Origin: AC-38 sp033856025
GTDB lineage: Bacteria; Actinomycetota; Thermoleophilia; Solirubrobacterales; Solirubrobacteraceae
DNA: 64,000 nucleotides
Direction: 5' to 3'
NCBI GenBank assembly: GCA_033856025.1
Contig: JAWVFQ010000037.1
Location: 62,001 to 126,000, forward strand
Part shown: positions 45,564 through 53,419 of the stretch, one piece after another
Position numbering within the stretch: the first letter of the stretch is position 1
Layout of the letters: each line of letters begins with the position of its first letter
Notes under the pieces: generated by a model
Told to the model about the DNA's origin: nothing
The model's database searches: none
Seen by the model: the letters and a program-made list of their open reading frames with translations, nothing else
Position numbers and translations under genes: made by a program

Positions 45564-47732
45564 TCAGGCGGCGGGCGCTCCCTCGGGGGCGCCCGCCGTC
45601 GTCGTGGCCGCATGCTCGAAGGACGACCGCGGCAGCAGCCGGTCCAGCGGCCTCGGCAGCCACCAGTTCCAGTCGCCCAGCAGCTCCATCGTCGCCGGCA
45701 CCAGGACCAGGCGCACCAGCGTCGCGTCGACGACGATCGCCACGGCGTTGCCCAGGCCCAGCTCCTTGATAGACGGCACGCCCGTTCCCACGAACACGAG
45801 GAACACCGACGCCATGATCAGCGCCGCGCTCGTGATCGTGCGCGCGCTGGAGGCCAGCCCCTCCGCGACGGCCCGGCGCGAGTCGCCGGTGACCTCCCAG
45901 CGCTCGCGGATCCGCGAGAGCAGGAAGACCTCGTAGTCCATGGACAGGCCGAAGACCACGGCGAGCACCAGCGGCGGGGTGAGGACGTCCAGCTGTCCGA
46001 ACACGGACACCAGGACGCCGTACGCCGCGCCCACCGAGAGCAGGTTCATGAGGACCGCCTTGAGGGGGAGCAGCACCGAGCGCAGCAGGACGAGCAGCAC
46101 CACGTAGGACAGGCCCAGGACGAATAGGACGATCTTCCACATCGAGCCCGCGATCAGGTCATGCACGTCGCGCTGGCGCGCCGTCGGCCCGCCGACGTAG
46201 ACGCCGCGCGGCAGCTCCGCGCGCAGGCGGCCGACGAGCGCCTTCGTGGGGCCCGACTCCGCGTCCTGGCGGGGAACGGCTGTGACCAGCACGTGGCGGC
46301 CGTCGCGGGAGTCGAAGGTCCGCCCCAGCCGCGCGACCGCGGGGTCGCCGGCCAGGCGGCGGCGCACCTCGCGCACCGTCGCCGGGTTCGCCGGCGACAG
46401 CACCTGGAGGGTCCCCGACGCGCCCGGCCCCGTCACGGCCGCCGCCTTCTCGAAGCCCACCCGCGTCTCGTAGCCCTGGGGGAACTGGTGCAGCGCACCG
46501 GTCCCGGTCTTCAGCCCCAGCGCCGGCGCGGCCAGCGCGAGCAGGATCGCCGAGGAGACCACCACGGCGGCCACCGGGCGGCGCGTGACCAGAGCGGTCC
46601 AGCGCGTCCAGAAGGACTGCATGGCCGGGGCGCCGGGCCGGGTGGACCCGCGGCGGCGCCGGCGCCACGAGCGCACGAGCAGCCCGCTGACCGTGAACCA
46701 GCGATTGCGCGCATAGGCGCGCCTGCCCAGGACGCGCATCAGCACCGGCAGCAGCGTGGCCGAGGCCAGGACGGACACCGCGACGACGAGCATCGCCCCC
46801 AGCGCCATGGAGCGCAGGGCCGTGTTGTCCACCATCCACAGCCCGGCCAGCGAGACGATCACGGTGGCGCCGGAGAAGGCGACGGCCACGCCGGAGGTGG
46901 ACATGGCGATCGCGCGCGCCTCGTCGGGGGTGTGGCCGGCCCGGACCTCCTCGCGGTAGCGGGCGAGGATGAACAGGGAGTAGTCCACGGCCACGCCGAT
47001 GCCGATCATCGACGCCATGTTGGTCACGAAGACCGACATCTCCATCGAGCGCGAGAGCAGGAAGATCTCGGCGCCGGTGAGCACGACGGACACGGCGCCC
47101 AGGGCCAGCGGCAGCGTCGCGGCGGCGAAGGAGCCGAACACCACGAGCAGGATCAGCAGCACGATGGGGAAGCCGATGGACTCGGCGCTGGCCAGGTCGG
47201 CCTTGGAGATCTCCTGGAGCCCGGCCCACAGCGCGCCCTGTCCGACGAGGTGCATGTCCACGCCGCCCTTGGCGGCGTGGCCCACGCCCAGGCGCCGGCG
47301 CAGGTCGACGGCGACGTCGGAGGACGCGTCCTCGCTGACGGTCACGGCCAGGGGGACGACGAGGGTCCGACCCGGGGCGGCGCGGCGCTCGGCGGCGTGG
47401 CGCGCGGCGGGGGTCAGCGCTACGTGGGGGGTGCGGTCCGCGGCGCGCGCCACCCGGGCCACGCCCGCGCGCAGGTCGCCGGCCGAGGCGCCGCGCTCGG
47501 GCACCAGGACGGCCGCGAGCTGGGTGCGCGGCACGCCGGTGAAGTCGTGGTCGACCGCGTTGACCACGTGCTGGGAGTCCGAGCCTGGGACGCTGAACCC
47601 GCCCCCGGACAGGTGCTCGGACTGGCGGGCGGCCAGGGGTGCCGCGGCGAGCAGCACCGCGACCCACGCGCCCAGGACGAGCCACTGACGCCGGCGCAGC
47701 ACGCCGTCGAGGTTGAGCATCAGCCGCTGCAT
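45564..47732 (-). CDS. MMPL/RND-type membrane transporter
   Basis: The 722-residue protein has two repeats of one helix, a large outside loop and five helices, as in MmpL exporters of lipids or drugs. Family stretches are IGIGVAVDYSLFILARYREEV and VFGLSMDYEVFLLSRIRE, which carry the proton-relay DY pairs of both halves. I chose ATG 47732, which has GGAGGGA 4 bases upstream. A perfect palindrome at 47751-47772 lies just before the start and suggests control by a TetR-type repressor. Substrate unknown. Confidence 0.92.
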   Translation of the reverse strand: MQRLMLNLDGVLRRRQWLVLGAWVAVLLAAAPLAARQSEHLSGGGFSVPGSDSQHVVNAVDHDFTGVPRTQLAAVLVPERGASAGDLRAGVARVARAADRTPHVALTPAARHAAERRAAPGRTLVVPLAVTVSEDASSDVAVDLRRRLGVGHAAKGGVDMHLVGQGALWAGLQEISKADLASAESIGFPIVLLILLVVFGSFAAATLPLALGAVSVVLTGAEIFLLSRSMEMSVFVTNMASMIGIGVAVDYSLFILARYREEVRAGHTPDEARAIAMSTSGVAVAFSGATVIVSLAGLWMVDNTALRSMALGAMLVVAVSVLASATLLPVLMRVLGRRAYARNRWFTVSGLLVRSWRRRRRGSTRPGAPAMQSFWTRWTALVTRRPVAAVVVSSAILLALAAPALGLKTGTGALHQFPQGYETRVGFEKAAAVTGPGASGTLQVLSPANPATVREVRRRLAGDPAVARLGRTFDSRDGRHVLVTAVPRQDAESGPTKALVGRLRAELPRGVYVGGPTARQRDVHDLIAGSMWKIVLFVLGLSYVVLLVLLRSVLLPLKAVLMNLLSVGAAYGVLVSVFGQLDVLTPPLVLAVVFGLSMDYEVFLLSRIRERWEVTGDSRRAVAEGLASSARTITSAALIMASVFLVFVGTGVPSIKELGLGNAVAIVVDATLVRLVLVPATMELLGDWNWWLPRPLDRLLPRSSFEHAATTTAGAPEGAPAA

Positions 47733-47750
47733 CCGTCCCTCCAAGTCTCC

Positions 47751-47772
47751 CGGTTGGCCAGCCAGCCAACCG
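47751..47772. promoter_or_regulatory. Operator palindrome before the MMPL gene
   Basis: CGGTTGGC (47751-47758) and GCCAACCG (47765-47772) are perfect arms with the spacer CAGCCA, 18 bases before the ATG at 47732. It shares GGCCAGCCAG with the site in front of the TetR gene at 52958-52977. Confidence 0.6.
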
Positions 47773-47815
47773 TACGGGCCGGACGCGCGCTGTGAAGCGC
47801 GTCACACGTTCGGCG

Positions 47816-48703
47816 TCACACGGGCACGCGCACGCGAGGGCGCGAGGCGAGCGCGACGCCGGCCAGGATCAGCACCAGGCCGGCCACGGCGGCCGGGGAG
47901 ATGCGCTCGTCGAGCAGCAGCGCGCCGTAGCCCAGCGACAGCGGAGGGATCAGGTAGGAGACCAGCGACGCGCGCCCCGGGCCGAGCTCGGCGATCAGGC
48001 GGTAGAAGACGATGAAGGCGGCGGCGGTGCCGGCCACGCCGAGCAGCACGAGGGCGACCAGCGCGCGCGCGCCGGGCAGCTCCGTCGGCGGGGTCGCGGC
48101 GGCCACCGGCAGCGTGAGCAGGCACCCCGCGCCGACCGAGATGAAGCTGGTGGTCAGCGCCGGGACGCCGCGGTAGGCGCCCTTGACCATGAACGAGGAG
48201 AGGCTGTAGCAGGCGGCGGCGCCGACGATCCCCAGCGCGCCGACGAACTGCCACAGCGAGCCGATCGTCTCCACGCCGACCAGCAGGGCGACGCCGGCGA
48301 TCCCCAGCGCCAGCCCGGCCGCCTCGCGCCCGGCCACCTTCTCCGTGGGGTCCACGAGGGGCGCGAACACCGCTACCCACAGCGGTCCGCTGGCGATCAG
48401 CACCGCGGTGAGCCCGCTGGGCACCTCCAGCTCGCCGAAGGAGATGAGCAGGAACGGCGCCGCGATGGCCACCAGGCCCAGGAGCGCGGCGGTGTAGGGC
48501 CGGCGGCGCAGCTCGTCCAGGCGGGCCAGCGCCTCCCCGCCCTGGGCCCGGATGATCGCGTAGAGGACCAACGCGCCCAGCAGCGTGCGGGCGAAGACGA
48601 TCGCCCCCGGCGAGAAGTCCTCCAGCGCGTACTTGATGAGCAGGTACGACGCGCCCCAGAGAACCGCCAGGAGGCCGAGGAGGCCGGCCTGGCGGGCGGT
48701 CAC
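47816..48703 (-). CDS. EamA/DMT-family transporter
   Basis: The 295-residue protein has ten membrane helices in two EamA repeats, each starting with the usual motif (GLLAVLWGASYLLIKYALEDFSPGAIVFAR; LGIVGAAACYSLSSFMVKGAYRG). DMT members export amino acids or other metabolites; no substrate can be given. The GTG at 48703 overlaps the FmdB-type stop as GTGA. Confidence 0.9.
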   Translation of the reverse strand: MTARQAGLLGLLAVLWGASYLLIKYALEDFSPGAIVFARTLLGALVLYAIIRAQGGEALARLDELRRRPYTAALLGLVAIAAPFLLISFGELEVPSGLTAVLIASGPLWVAVFAPLVDPTEKVAGREAAGLALGIAGVALLVGVETIGSLWQFVGALGIVGAAACYSLSSFMVKGAYRGVPALTTSFISVGAGCLLTLPVAAATPPTELPGARALVALVLLGVAGTAAAFIVFYRLIAELGPGRASLVSYLIPPLSLGYGALLLDERISPAAVAGLVLILAGVALASRPRVRVPV

Positions 48704-49020
48704 GCCGGCTTCTTCTTCGCTCCGTCCTTGCCCGAGGCCGGTTCCTTCGGCTTGTCCTTCTTGGCGTCCTGGGCGTCCTTGACCTTCTTGTCGTGCTTGT
48801 CGGCGCCGGACGCGGCGGAGTCCTTGAGCTCGCGCGCGCGGTTCTTGGTCCCGTAGTCGGTGTTGTAGAAGCCCGAGCCCTTGAAGTGGACGGCCACCGG
48901 GTGGAACACCCGCTGGACAGGCGCGCCGCACACCGTGCACTCGGTGACGGGGTCATCCGTCATGCGCTGCATCACCTCGAAGGTGTGCCCGTTCTCGCAG
49001 CGGTACTCGTAGATCGGCAT
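48700..49020 (-). CDS. FmdB-type zinc-ribbon protein
   Basis: The 106-residue protein starts MPIYEYRCENGHTFEVMQRM, with the second Cys pair in ECTVCGAPVQRVFHPVAVHFKGSGFYNTDYG. This is the FmdB regulatory-protein domain (CxxxG...CxxC). The tail is a charged, Lys/Asp-rich linker (KHDKKVKDAQDAKKDKPKEP). The role is unknown in actinobacteria. The start is ATG 49020, divergent from glyS with a 31-base gap. Confidence 0.88.
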   Translation of the reverse strand: MPIYEYRCENGHTFEVMQRMTDDPVTECTVCGAPVQRVFHPVAVHFKGSGFYNTDYGTKNRARELKDSAASGADKHDKKVKDAQDAKKDKPKEPASGKDGAKKKPA

Positions 49021-49035
49021 GGCCGCGGGCAAGTC

Positions 49036-49041
49036 TAGACT
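49036..49041 (+). promoter_or_regulatory. -10 box TAGACT, near-leaderless
   Basis: TAGACT ends 10 bases before the glyS ATG at 49052. Confidence 0.45.
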
Positions 49042-49051
49042 GGCGCCCGCG

Positions 49052-50416
49052 ATGGCCGAGGACGCCGTGACCATGGACAAGATCGTCGCGCTGTGCAAGC
49101 GGCGCGGCTTCATCTTCCCCTCGTCGGAGATCTACGGGGGCCTCGGCTCGACGTACGACTACGGCCACTACGGCGTGCTGCTCAAGCGCAACGTCAAGGA
49201 CGCGTGGTGGCGCGCGATGCTCCAGGAGCGCGACGACGTCGTCGCCCTGGACGCGGCGATCCTCATGTCGCCGAAGGTCTGGGAGGCGTCCGGCCACCTG
49301 GCCTCCTTCACCGACCCGCTGGTGGACTGCCGGCGCTGCGGGCAGCGCTTCCGGGCCGACCACCTCGACCAGCTGGAGTGCCCGGAGAAGCCCTCCAAGC
49401 ACCCGGGCGAGGGGCCGAACTGCGACCTGACCGAGGCGCGCGCGTTCAACCTGATGTTCGAGACGACGATGGGGCCGGTGAAGGAGTCGGGCGCGGAGAT
49501 CTACCTGCGGCCCGAGACGGCGCAGGGCATCTTCGTCGACTTCCCGCAGGTCCTGCAGACGTCGCGCAAGAAGCCGCCGTTCGGGATCGCCCAGGTCGGC
49601 AAGTCGTTTCGCAACGAGATCACGCCCGGCAACTTCATCTTCCGCACCCGTGAGTTCGAGCAGATGGAGATGGAGTTCTTCGTCCCGCCCGGTGAGGCGC
49701 CGAAGTGGTTCGAGTACTGGCTGGCCGAGCGCTTCCGCTGGTACACCGACCTGGGGATCCGCGAGGACCACCTGCGCCTGCGCGCGCACGACGCCGACGA
49801 GCTCTCGCACTACTCGTCGGGGACCTCTGACGTCGAGTACCTGTTCCCCAACGGCTGGTCGGAGCTGGAGGGGATAGCCAACCGCGGCGACTTCGACCTG
49901 CGCCAGCACGCCGAGCATTCGGGCAAGAAGCTGGAGTACTTCGACTCGGCGAGCGGGGAGCGCTACGTCCCGCACGTGATCGAGCCGGCCGCGGGCGCCG
50001 ACCGGGCCACGCTGGCCTTCATGGTCGACGCCTACGACGAGGAGGAGGTGGAGGGCGAGCCGCGCACCGTCCTGCGCCTGCACCCGCGCCTGGCGCCGGT
50101 GAAGGTGGCGGTCCTGCCGCTGGTCCGCAAGGACGGGCTCCCCGAGGTCGCGCGCGAGGTGTATGAGTCCCTGAAGCCGGTGGTCCAGTCGGAGTACGAC
50201 GAGGGCGGCTCGATCGGCCGGCGCTACCGCCGCCAGGACGAGATCGGGACGCCGTGGGGCGTGACGATCGACCATCAGACGACGGAGGACCGCACGGTCA
50301 CGCTGCGCGACCGCGACTCGCTGTCGCAGGACCGCATCGCGATCGACTCGCTCGTGGACGAGATCTCGCGGCGATTGGCCGCGCCGTGGCGCTCGCCGAA
50401 GCTCGCTTCGACTTGA
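49052..50416 (+). CDS. glyS: Glycyl-tRNA synthetase, dimeric (alpha2) type
   Basis: This class II synthetase (454 residues) is the alpha2 form found in actinobacteria. Signatures are GFIFPSSEIYGGLGSTYDYGHYG, motif 2 with FRNEITPGNFIFRTREFEQMEMEFF, the Zn-binding-like DCRRCGQRFRADHLDQLECP, LRPETAQGIFVDF, and the anticodon domain ending GGSIGRRYRRQDEIGTPWGVTIDHQT. The ATG at 49052 lies 10 bases after TAGACT; an ATG at 49019 overlaps the divergent fmdB-type start and is unlikely. Confidence 0.96.
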   Translation: MAEDAVTMDKIVALCKRRGFIFPSSEIYGGLGSTYDYGHYGVLLKRNVKDAWWRAMLQERDDVVALDAAILMSPKVWEASGHLASFTDPLVDCRRCGQRFRADHLDQLECPEKPSKHPGEGPNCDLTEARAFNLMFETTMGPVKESGAEIYLRPETAQGIFVDFPQVLQTSRKKPPFGIAQVGKSFRNEITPGNFIFRTREFEQMEMEFFVPPGEAPKWFEYWLAERFRWYTDLGIREDHLRLRAHDADELSHYSSGTSDVEYLFPNGWSELEGIANRGDFDLRQHAEHSGKKLEYFDSASGERYVPHVIEPAAGADRATLAFMVDAYDEEEVEGEPRTVLRLHPRLAPVKVAVLPLVRKDGLPEVAREVYESLKPVVQSEYDEGGSIGRRYRRQDEIGTPWGVTIDHQTTEDRTVTLRDRDSLSQDRIAIDSLVDEISRRLAAPWRSPKLAST

Positions 50417-50432
50417 CGTTGCTTACGTCAAG
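50412..50432. promoter_or_regulatory. HAIR-like palindrome over a promoter
   Basis: CTTGACGT (50412-50419) and ACGTCAAG (50425-50432) are perfect arms with a 5-base spacer, so CTTGA and TCAAG are 11 bases apart. That is the spacing of the HspR inverted repeat (CTTGAGT-N7-ACTCAAG). The site overlaps the glyS stop and the -35 region of the next gene. Confidence 0.5.
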
Positions 50433-50447
50433 CGCGCGACATACGTA
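50419..50447 (+). promoter_or_regulatory. Promoter of the secreted-protein gene
   Basis: TTGCTT (50419-50424) and TACGTA (50442-50447) lie 17 bases apart. The mRNA would have a leader of about 45 bases with an AAAGGAAA ribosome-binding site before GTG 50498. Confidence 0.45.
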
Positions 50448-50497
50448 GGCTCGCCCTGGTGCGACGCTTGCCGGGACCCCGACGAAAGGAAACGCTC

Positions 50498-51613
50498 GTG
50501 ACCCGCAGACTCCTCCCCTCCCTCCTGGCCGCGGCCGCGCTGCTCGCGCTCCCAGCCGCCGCTCCGGCCGCGGTGACGATCGGCAGCAACCTGACCGGGA
50601 CCCCCGCGGACAACCTCGGCAGCTACTGCCCGGGCGGCGGATTCTGCACCGGTACGAACCTCGCTCTGCCCGCGACAAGCACGGCCGCCAACGGACTCAC
50701 CTCGCCGATCAACGGGGTGGTCGTGCGCTGGCGCGTCAAGACGGGCAGCACGGGCAACAACCCTGTCGCCTTCCGGGTGCTGCGCTCGGCCGGCGGGACC
50801 AGCTTCACCGGCGCGGGAACCAGCGCCACCGAGTCGCTGAACGCAAGCACCGTGAACGCGACGACCGGCGTCGCCGAGTTCTCGACGCGCGTCGCCATCC
50901 GGACGAACGACAGCGCCGGGCTCAATCCCGGCAACAGCGCCCTCGTGTGGGCCAACACGCCCGGCGCGACCGGAGTCGTGTGGGGTTCCGTGAACAGCTT
51001 CCCGAGTGGCCTCGCGGACAACCAGACTGCTGCGGGCGACGGCCAGACGGCCAAGGAGCTCCTCGTCCAGGCCGTGGTCGAGCCCGACGCCGACAAGGAC
51101 GGCTTCGGCGACGAGACGCAGGACGGCTGCCCGGGCGATCCGGCCCGCCAGACGCCGCCGTGCGGCACGGGGCAGACCAATCCCGGCGGGAACCCTCCGG
51201 CCACGCCTCCGGGCACGACGTCGACGTCGCCGGTGATCTCATCGGCGCGGGTGACCCCGGCCAGCTTCCGCCTGGGCTCGCTGGCGCGGATCCGGTTCAC
51301 GCTGTCCCAGAAGGCGACGTACACGCTGACGTTCGACCAGGCCCTGGCCGGCCGGCGACGGGGCACGCGCTGCGTGCGCCAGTCGCGGACGGTCCGGACG
51401 GGCACGCGCTGCACGGTGTTCCGGCGCCGCGCTGTGCGGACCGGCTCGGGCGTGGCGGGCGCCAACTCGCTGACGTTCCGCGGCCGGGTGGCCGGCAAGG
51501 CGCTGCCGCTGGGGCGCTACCGCGTCTCGTTCGGCGCTCGCAACGCCGCGAGGAGCACCGCGGTCGCCAGGACCGCGCGGTTCACGCTGCGCGCCGCGGC
51601 GCGACGGCGGTAG
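50498..51613 (+). CDS. Secreted protein with thrombospondin type 3-like repeat and beta module
   Basis: The 371-residue protein has a signal peptide (VTRRLLPSLLAAAALLALPAAAPAAV) and a beta-rich first domain starting TIGSNLTGTPADNLGSYC (about residues 30-200). One calcium-binding TSP3-like motif follows (EPDADKDGFGDETQDGCPGD), then a Pro/Gly linker and a C-terminal beta module (TFRGRVAGKALPLGRYRVSFGARNAARSTAVARTARFTL). It is probably cell-surface or released. The GTG at 50498 is preceded by AAAGGAAA. It ends directly against the convergent DUF2993 gene (stops adjacent at 51613/51614). Confidence 0.75.
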   Translation: MTRRLLPSLLAAAALLALPAAAPAAVTIGSNLTGTPADNLGSYCPGGGFCTGTNLALPATSTAANGLTSPINGVVVRWRVKTGSTGNNPVAFRVLRSAGGTSFTGAGTSATESLNASTVNATTGVAEFSTRVAIRTNDSAGLNPGNSALVWANTPGATGVVWGSVNSFPSGLADNQTAAGDGQTAKELLVQAVVEPDADKDGFGDETQDGCPGDPARQTPPCGTGQTNPGGNPPATPPGTTSTSPVISSARVTPASFRLGSLARIRFTLSQKATYTLTFDQALAGRRRGTRCVRQSRTVRTGTRCTVFRRRAVRTGSGVAGANSLTFRGRVAGKALPLGRYRVSFGARNAARSTAVARTARFTLRAAARRR

Positions 51614-52330
51614 TCACTCGCGCAGGCGCGCCCGGGCGGTGATGGTGAAGCCGTCCGGGCGCTGTCGCGCGCCCACGTCGAGGACCTCGATGCGGGGGTC
51701 CTGGAAGATCGTCAGGGAGAGGAACCCCCCGAACGGGACGTTCGGCGCCAGTAGGACCTTGCCGTTGCGCGCGGCGACCACGGCCTCGCCGGTGAAGCTG
51801 CGGCCCAGGATGGTGGCCGTGCCCTGGAAGACGAGGACCCCCTCGCCCGACGCGACCGGGTGGACGTCGAAGCCCTGCGGGAGCGCCGCCCTGAGATCGG
51901 CGTCGGTCACCGTCGCCGTGCCCTCGAGGTCCCGGCCGCGCTTGCGCAGCTGAAGGCGCTTCAGGCGCAGGCTGAGGATCCGCGCCCCGTCCACGGTCGC
52001 GTCGAGCCTGCCGGTGTCCGCGGTTCCCGCGATGAGGTCGGCGAACCGCCCCGGCCCGGCCTGGCCGTCGCGCATCCGGATCGTCGTCCGGTCCGCCTTG
52101 CCGCCGAGGAGCTTCAGGGCCGGGAAGGCATGGACGTCCACCCTCTCGACAACGCCGTTCTTCTCCAGCCGCCCCCGGAGCCGGTTCTCCGCCAGCCGGG
52201 GCAGGAGGAGCTGACTGGCAAGGAGGATCAGGAAGATGACCCCCAGTCCGGCACCCACTCGCCGGGCCCACCAAGCGCCATCGCGCGGCCGCCCACGCCC
52301 ACCATCCGCGCGCGGCTCTTCGCCCGCCAC
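51614..52330 (-). CDS. DUF2993 (LmeA-like) lipid-binding membrane-anchored protein
   Basis: The 238-residue protein has a short Arg-rich head, one membrane helix (WARRVGAGLGVIFLILLASQLLLPRLAENRLRGRLEKNG) and a DUF2993 domain (VHAFPALKLLGGKADRTTIRMRD, LEGTATVTDADLRAALP). In mycobacteria this family (LmeA) binds phosphoinositides and aids lipoglycan synthesis. The start GTG 52330 lies 11 bases after the TetR stop, so the two genes probably form an operon. Confidence 0.8.
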   Translation of the reverse strand: MAGEEPRADGGRGRPRDGAWWARRVGAGLGVIFLILLASQLLLPRLAENRLRGRLEKNGVVERVDVHAFPALKLLGGKADRTTIRMRDGQAGPGRFADLIAGTADTGRLDATVDGARILSLRLKRLQLRKRGRDLEGTATVTDADLRAALPQGFDVHPVASGEGVLVFQGTATILGRSFTGEAVVAARNGKVLLAPNVPFGGFLSLTIFQDPRIEVLDVGARQRPDGFTITARARLRE

Positions 52331-52341
52331 GCGGTCGCCCC

Positions 52342-52947
52342 CTAGTCGGTGAGCAGCGCCCGGGCGCAGGCGGTGCCGGCGCGCAGGGCGTCGGCGAAGT
52401 CGCGCTCGGGCTCGATGAGGATCCGCATGGCGATCCCGTCGGCGAGCGCGAACAGGATCGTCACGACCGCCTCGGGCTCGTCGTGCAGCCGGATGACCCC
52501 CTCGGTCTGCTTGGCCTCCAGCAGCTCGGCCACGTGGACGCGGGTCCGCCGGGTCAGCTCGGCCACCTCCGCCCCGATCTCGTCGTTGCGCCGGGCGACG
52601 GTGAAGAGCTCGAACCACAGCGTGATGAAGTCGGGCTGGTGCTCGACCATGTCCTCCAGAGAGGAGACGAGCGCCTGGATGAAGTCATCGGCGGTATGCG
52701 CGCCGGCGAGCGCCGAGTCGAGCATGGCCATCCGCAGCTCGGTGTCGCGCCGGACGACCTCGACCAGCAGCCGCTCCTTGGTGCCGAAGTAGTAGTGGAG
52801 CAACCCCCGCGAGACACCGGCCTCCCGCGCCACATGGTCGAACGTCGAGCCCGCGGCGCCCCGCTGAGCCACGCTCGCCCGCATGGCGTCGACAATCCGC
52901 CCCGCCTTCTCACCGGCGAGATCGCGCGGCTTGGAAGCAGCCTCCAT
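52342..52947 (-). CDS. TetR-family transcriptional repressor
   Basis: The 201-residue protein has the N-terminal helix-turn-helix AGSTFDHVAREAGVSRGLLHYYFGTKERLLVEVV (residues about 32-65). A ligand-binding helical domain follows, with FIQALVSSLEDMVEHQPDFITLWFELF. The ATG at 52947 was chosen because longer starts run into the upstream SnoaL gene and its operator. TAGAGT lies 7 bases upstream, and a palindrome overlaps that box, so the gene probably represses itself. A related palindrome precedes the MMPL transporter 5 kb away. Confidence 0.9.
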   Translation of the reverse strand: MEAASKPRDLAGEKAGRIVDAMRASVAQRGAAGSTFDHVAREAGVSRGLLHYYFGTKERLLVEVVRRDTELRMAMLDSALAGAHTADDFIQALVSSLEDMVEHQPDFITLWFELFTVARRNDEIGAEVAELTRRTRVHVAELLEAKQTEGVIRLHDEPEAVVTILFALADGIAMRILIEPERDFADALRAGTACARALLTD

Positions 52948-52954
52948 GAACCGG

Positions 52955-52977
52955 ACTCTAGCTGGACGGCCAGCCAG
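52955..52977. promoter_or_regulatory. TetR promoter with overlapping operator
   Basis: On the minus strand TAGAGT (52960-52955) ends 7 bases before the tetR-type ATG, and its first three bases are the TAG stop of the upstream gene. CTAGCTGG (52958-52965) and CCAGCCAG (52970-52977) form an 8-base palindrome with one mismatch over this box. Confidence 0.55.
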
Positions 52978-53368
52978 GACCCCGGGCTGCAGCGATCGCT
53001 TCATCGCGCGTGGAGTAGCCCTTGAGGTCCACCGCCCGCCCGTCCTCCAGCCGCCACAGATGACAGATCTCCCCCTCGACCGGAACGCCACTGAGCTTCC
53101 CCCGTCCGGACTGATGAGCGACCACGACGACCCAATCGCCGCCGTCGATCATCTCGACCGGCTCGATCGAGTAGTCGTCGAGCTCACTGGAGACACGCAC
53201 GAACGCATCCAGCGCCCCATCCAGCCCCTCGTACACCCGCGGATCCGGAACCTCCTCCCGATCCCGAACCACGAACCCCGGCGCCAGGAGCCCCAGAACC
53301 GCCTCGAAGTCCCCGCGGTTGAACGCGGCATAGCCCTCGCGAAGCCGCTCCAGATCCTCCTGTGCCAT
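52958..53368 (-). CDS. NTF2/SnoaL-like protein
   Basis: The 136-residue protein has the NTF2-like layout: MAQEDLERLREGYAAFNRGDFEAVLGLLAPGFVVRDREEVPDPRVYEGLDGALDAFVRVSSELDD. It ends with strands (DWVVVVAHQSGRGKLSGVPVEGEICHLWRLEDGRAVDLKGYSTRDEAIAAARG). It lacks the LEAVGLRE tail of the array copies at 19-21 kb, so it belongs to another branch. Its stop codon lies in the TetR operator. Ligand unknown. Confidence 0.8.
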   Translation of the reverse strand: MAQEDLERLREGYAAFNRGDFEAVLGLLAPGFVVRDREEVPDPRVYEGLDGALDAFVRVSSELDDYSIEPVEMIDGGDWVVVVAHQSGRGKLSGVPVEGEICHLWRLEDGRAVDLKGYSTRDEAIAAARGPGWPSS

Positions 53369-53407
53369 GGGCCAAGTATCGACGAACACCCGCGCTCAGA
53401 CTTCGTT

Positions 53408-53413
53408 TAGTGT
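53408..53413 (+). promoter_or_regulatory. -10 box TAGTGT, near-leaderless
   Basis: TAGTGT ends 6 bases before the ATG at 53420. Confidence 0.4.
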
Positions 53414-53419
53414 CAGCGA

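Noticed and set aside
52958..53368. Membership of this SnoaL-like gene in the 19-21 kb array family
   Set aside because: It lacks the MSxENVE head and the LEAVGLRE tail and the conserved junction sequences.
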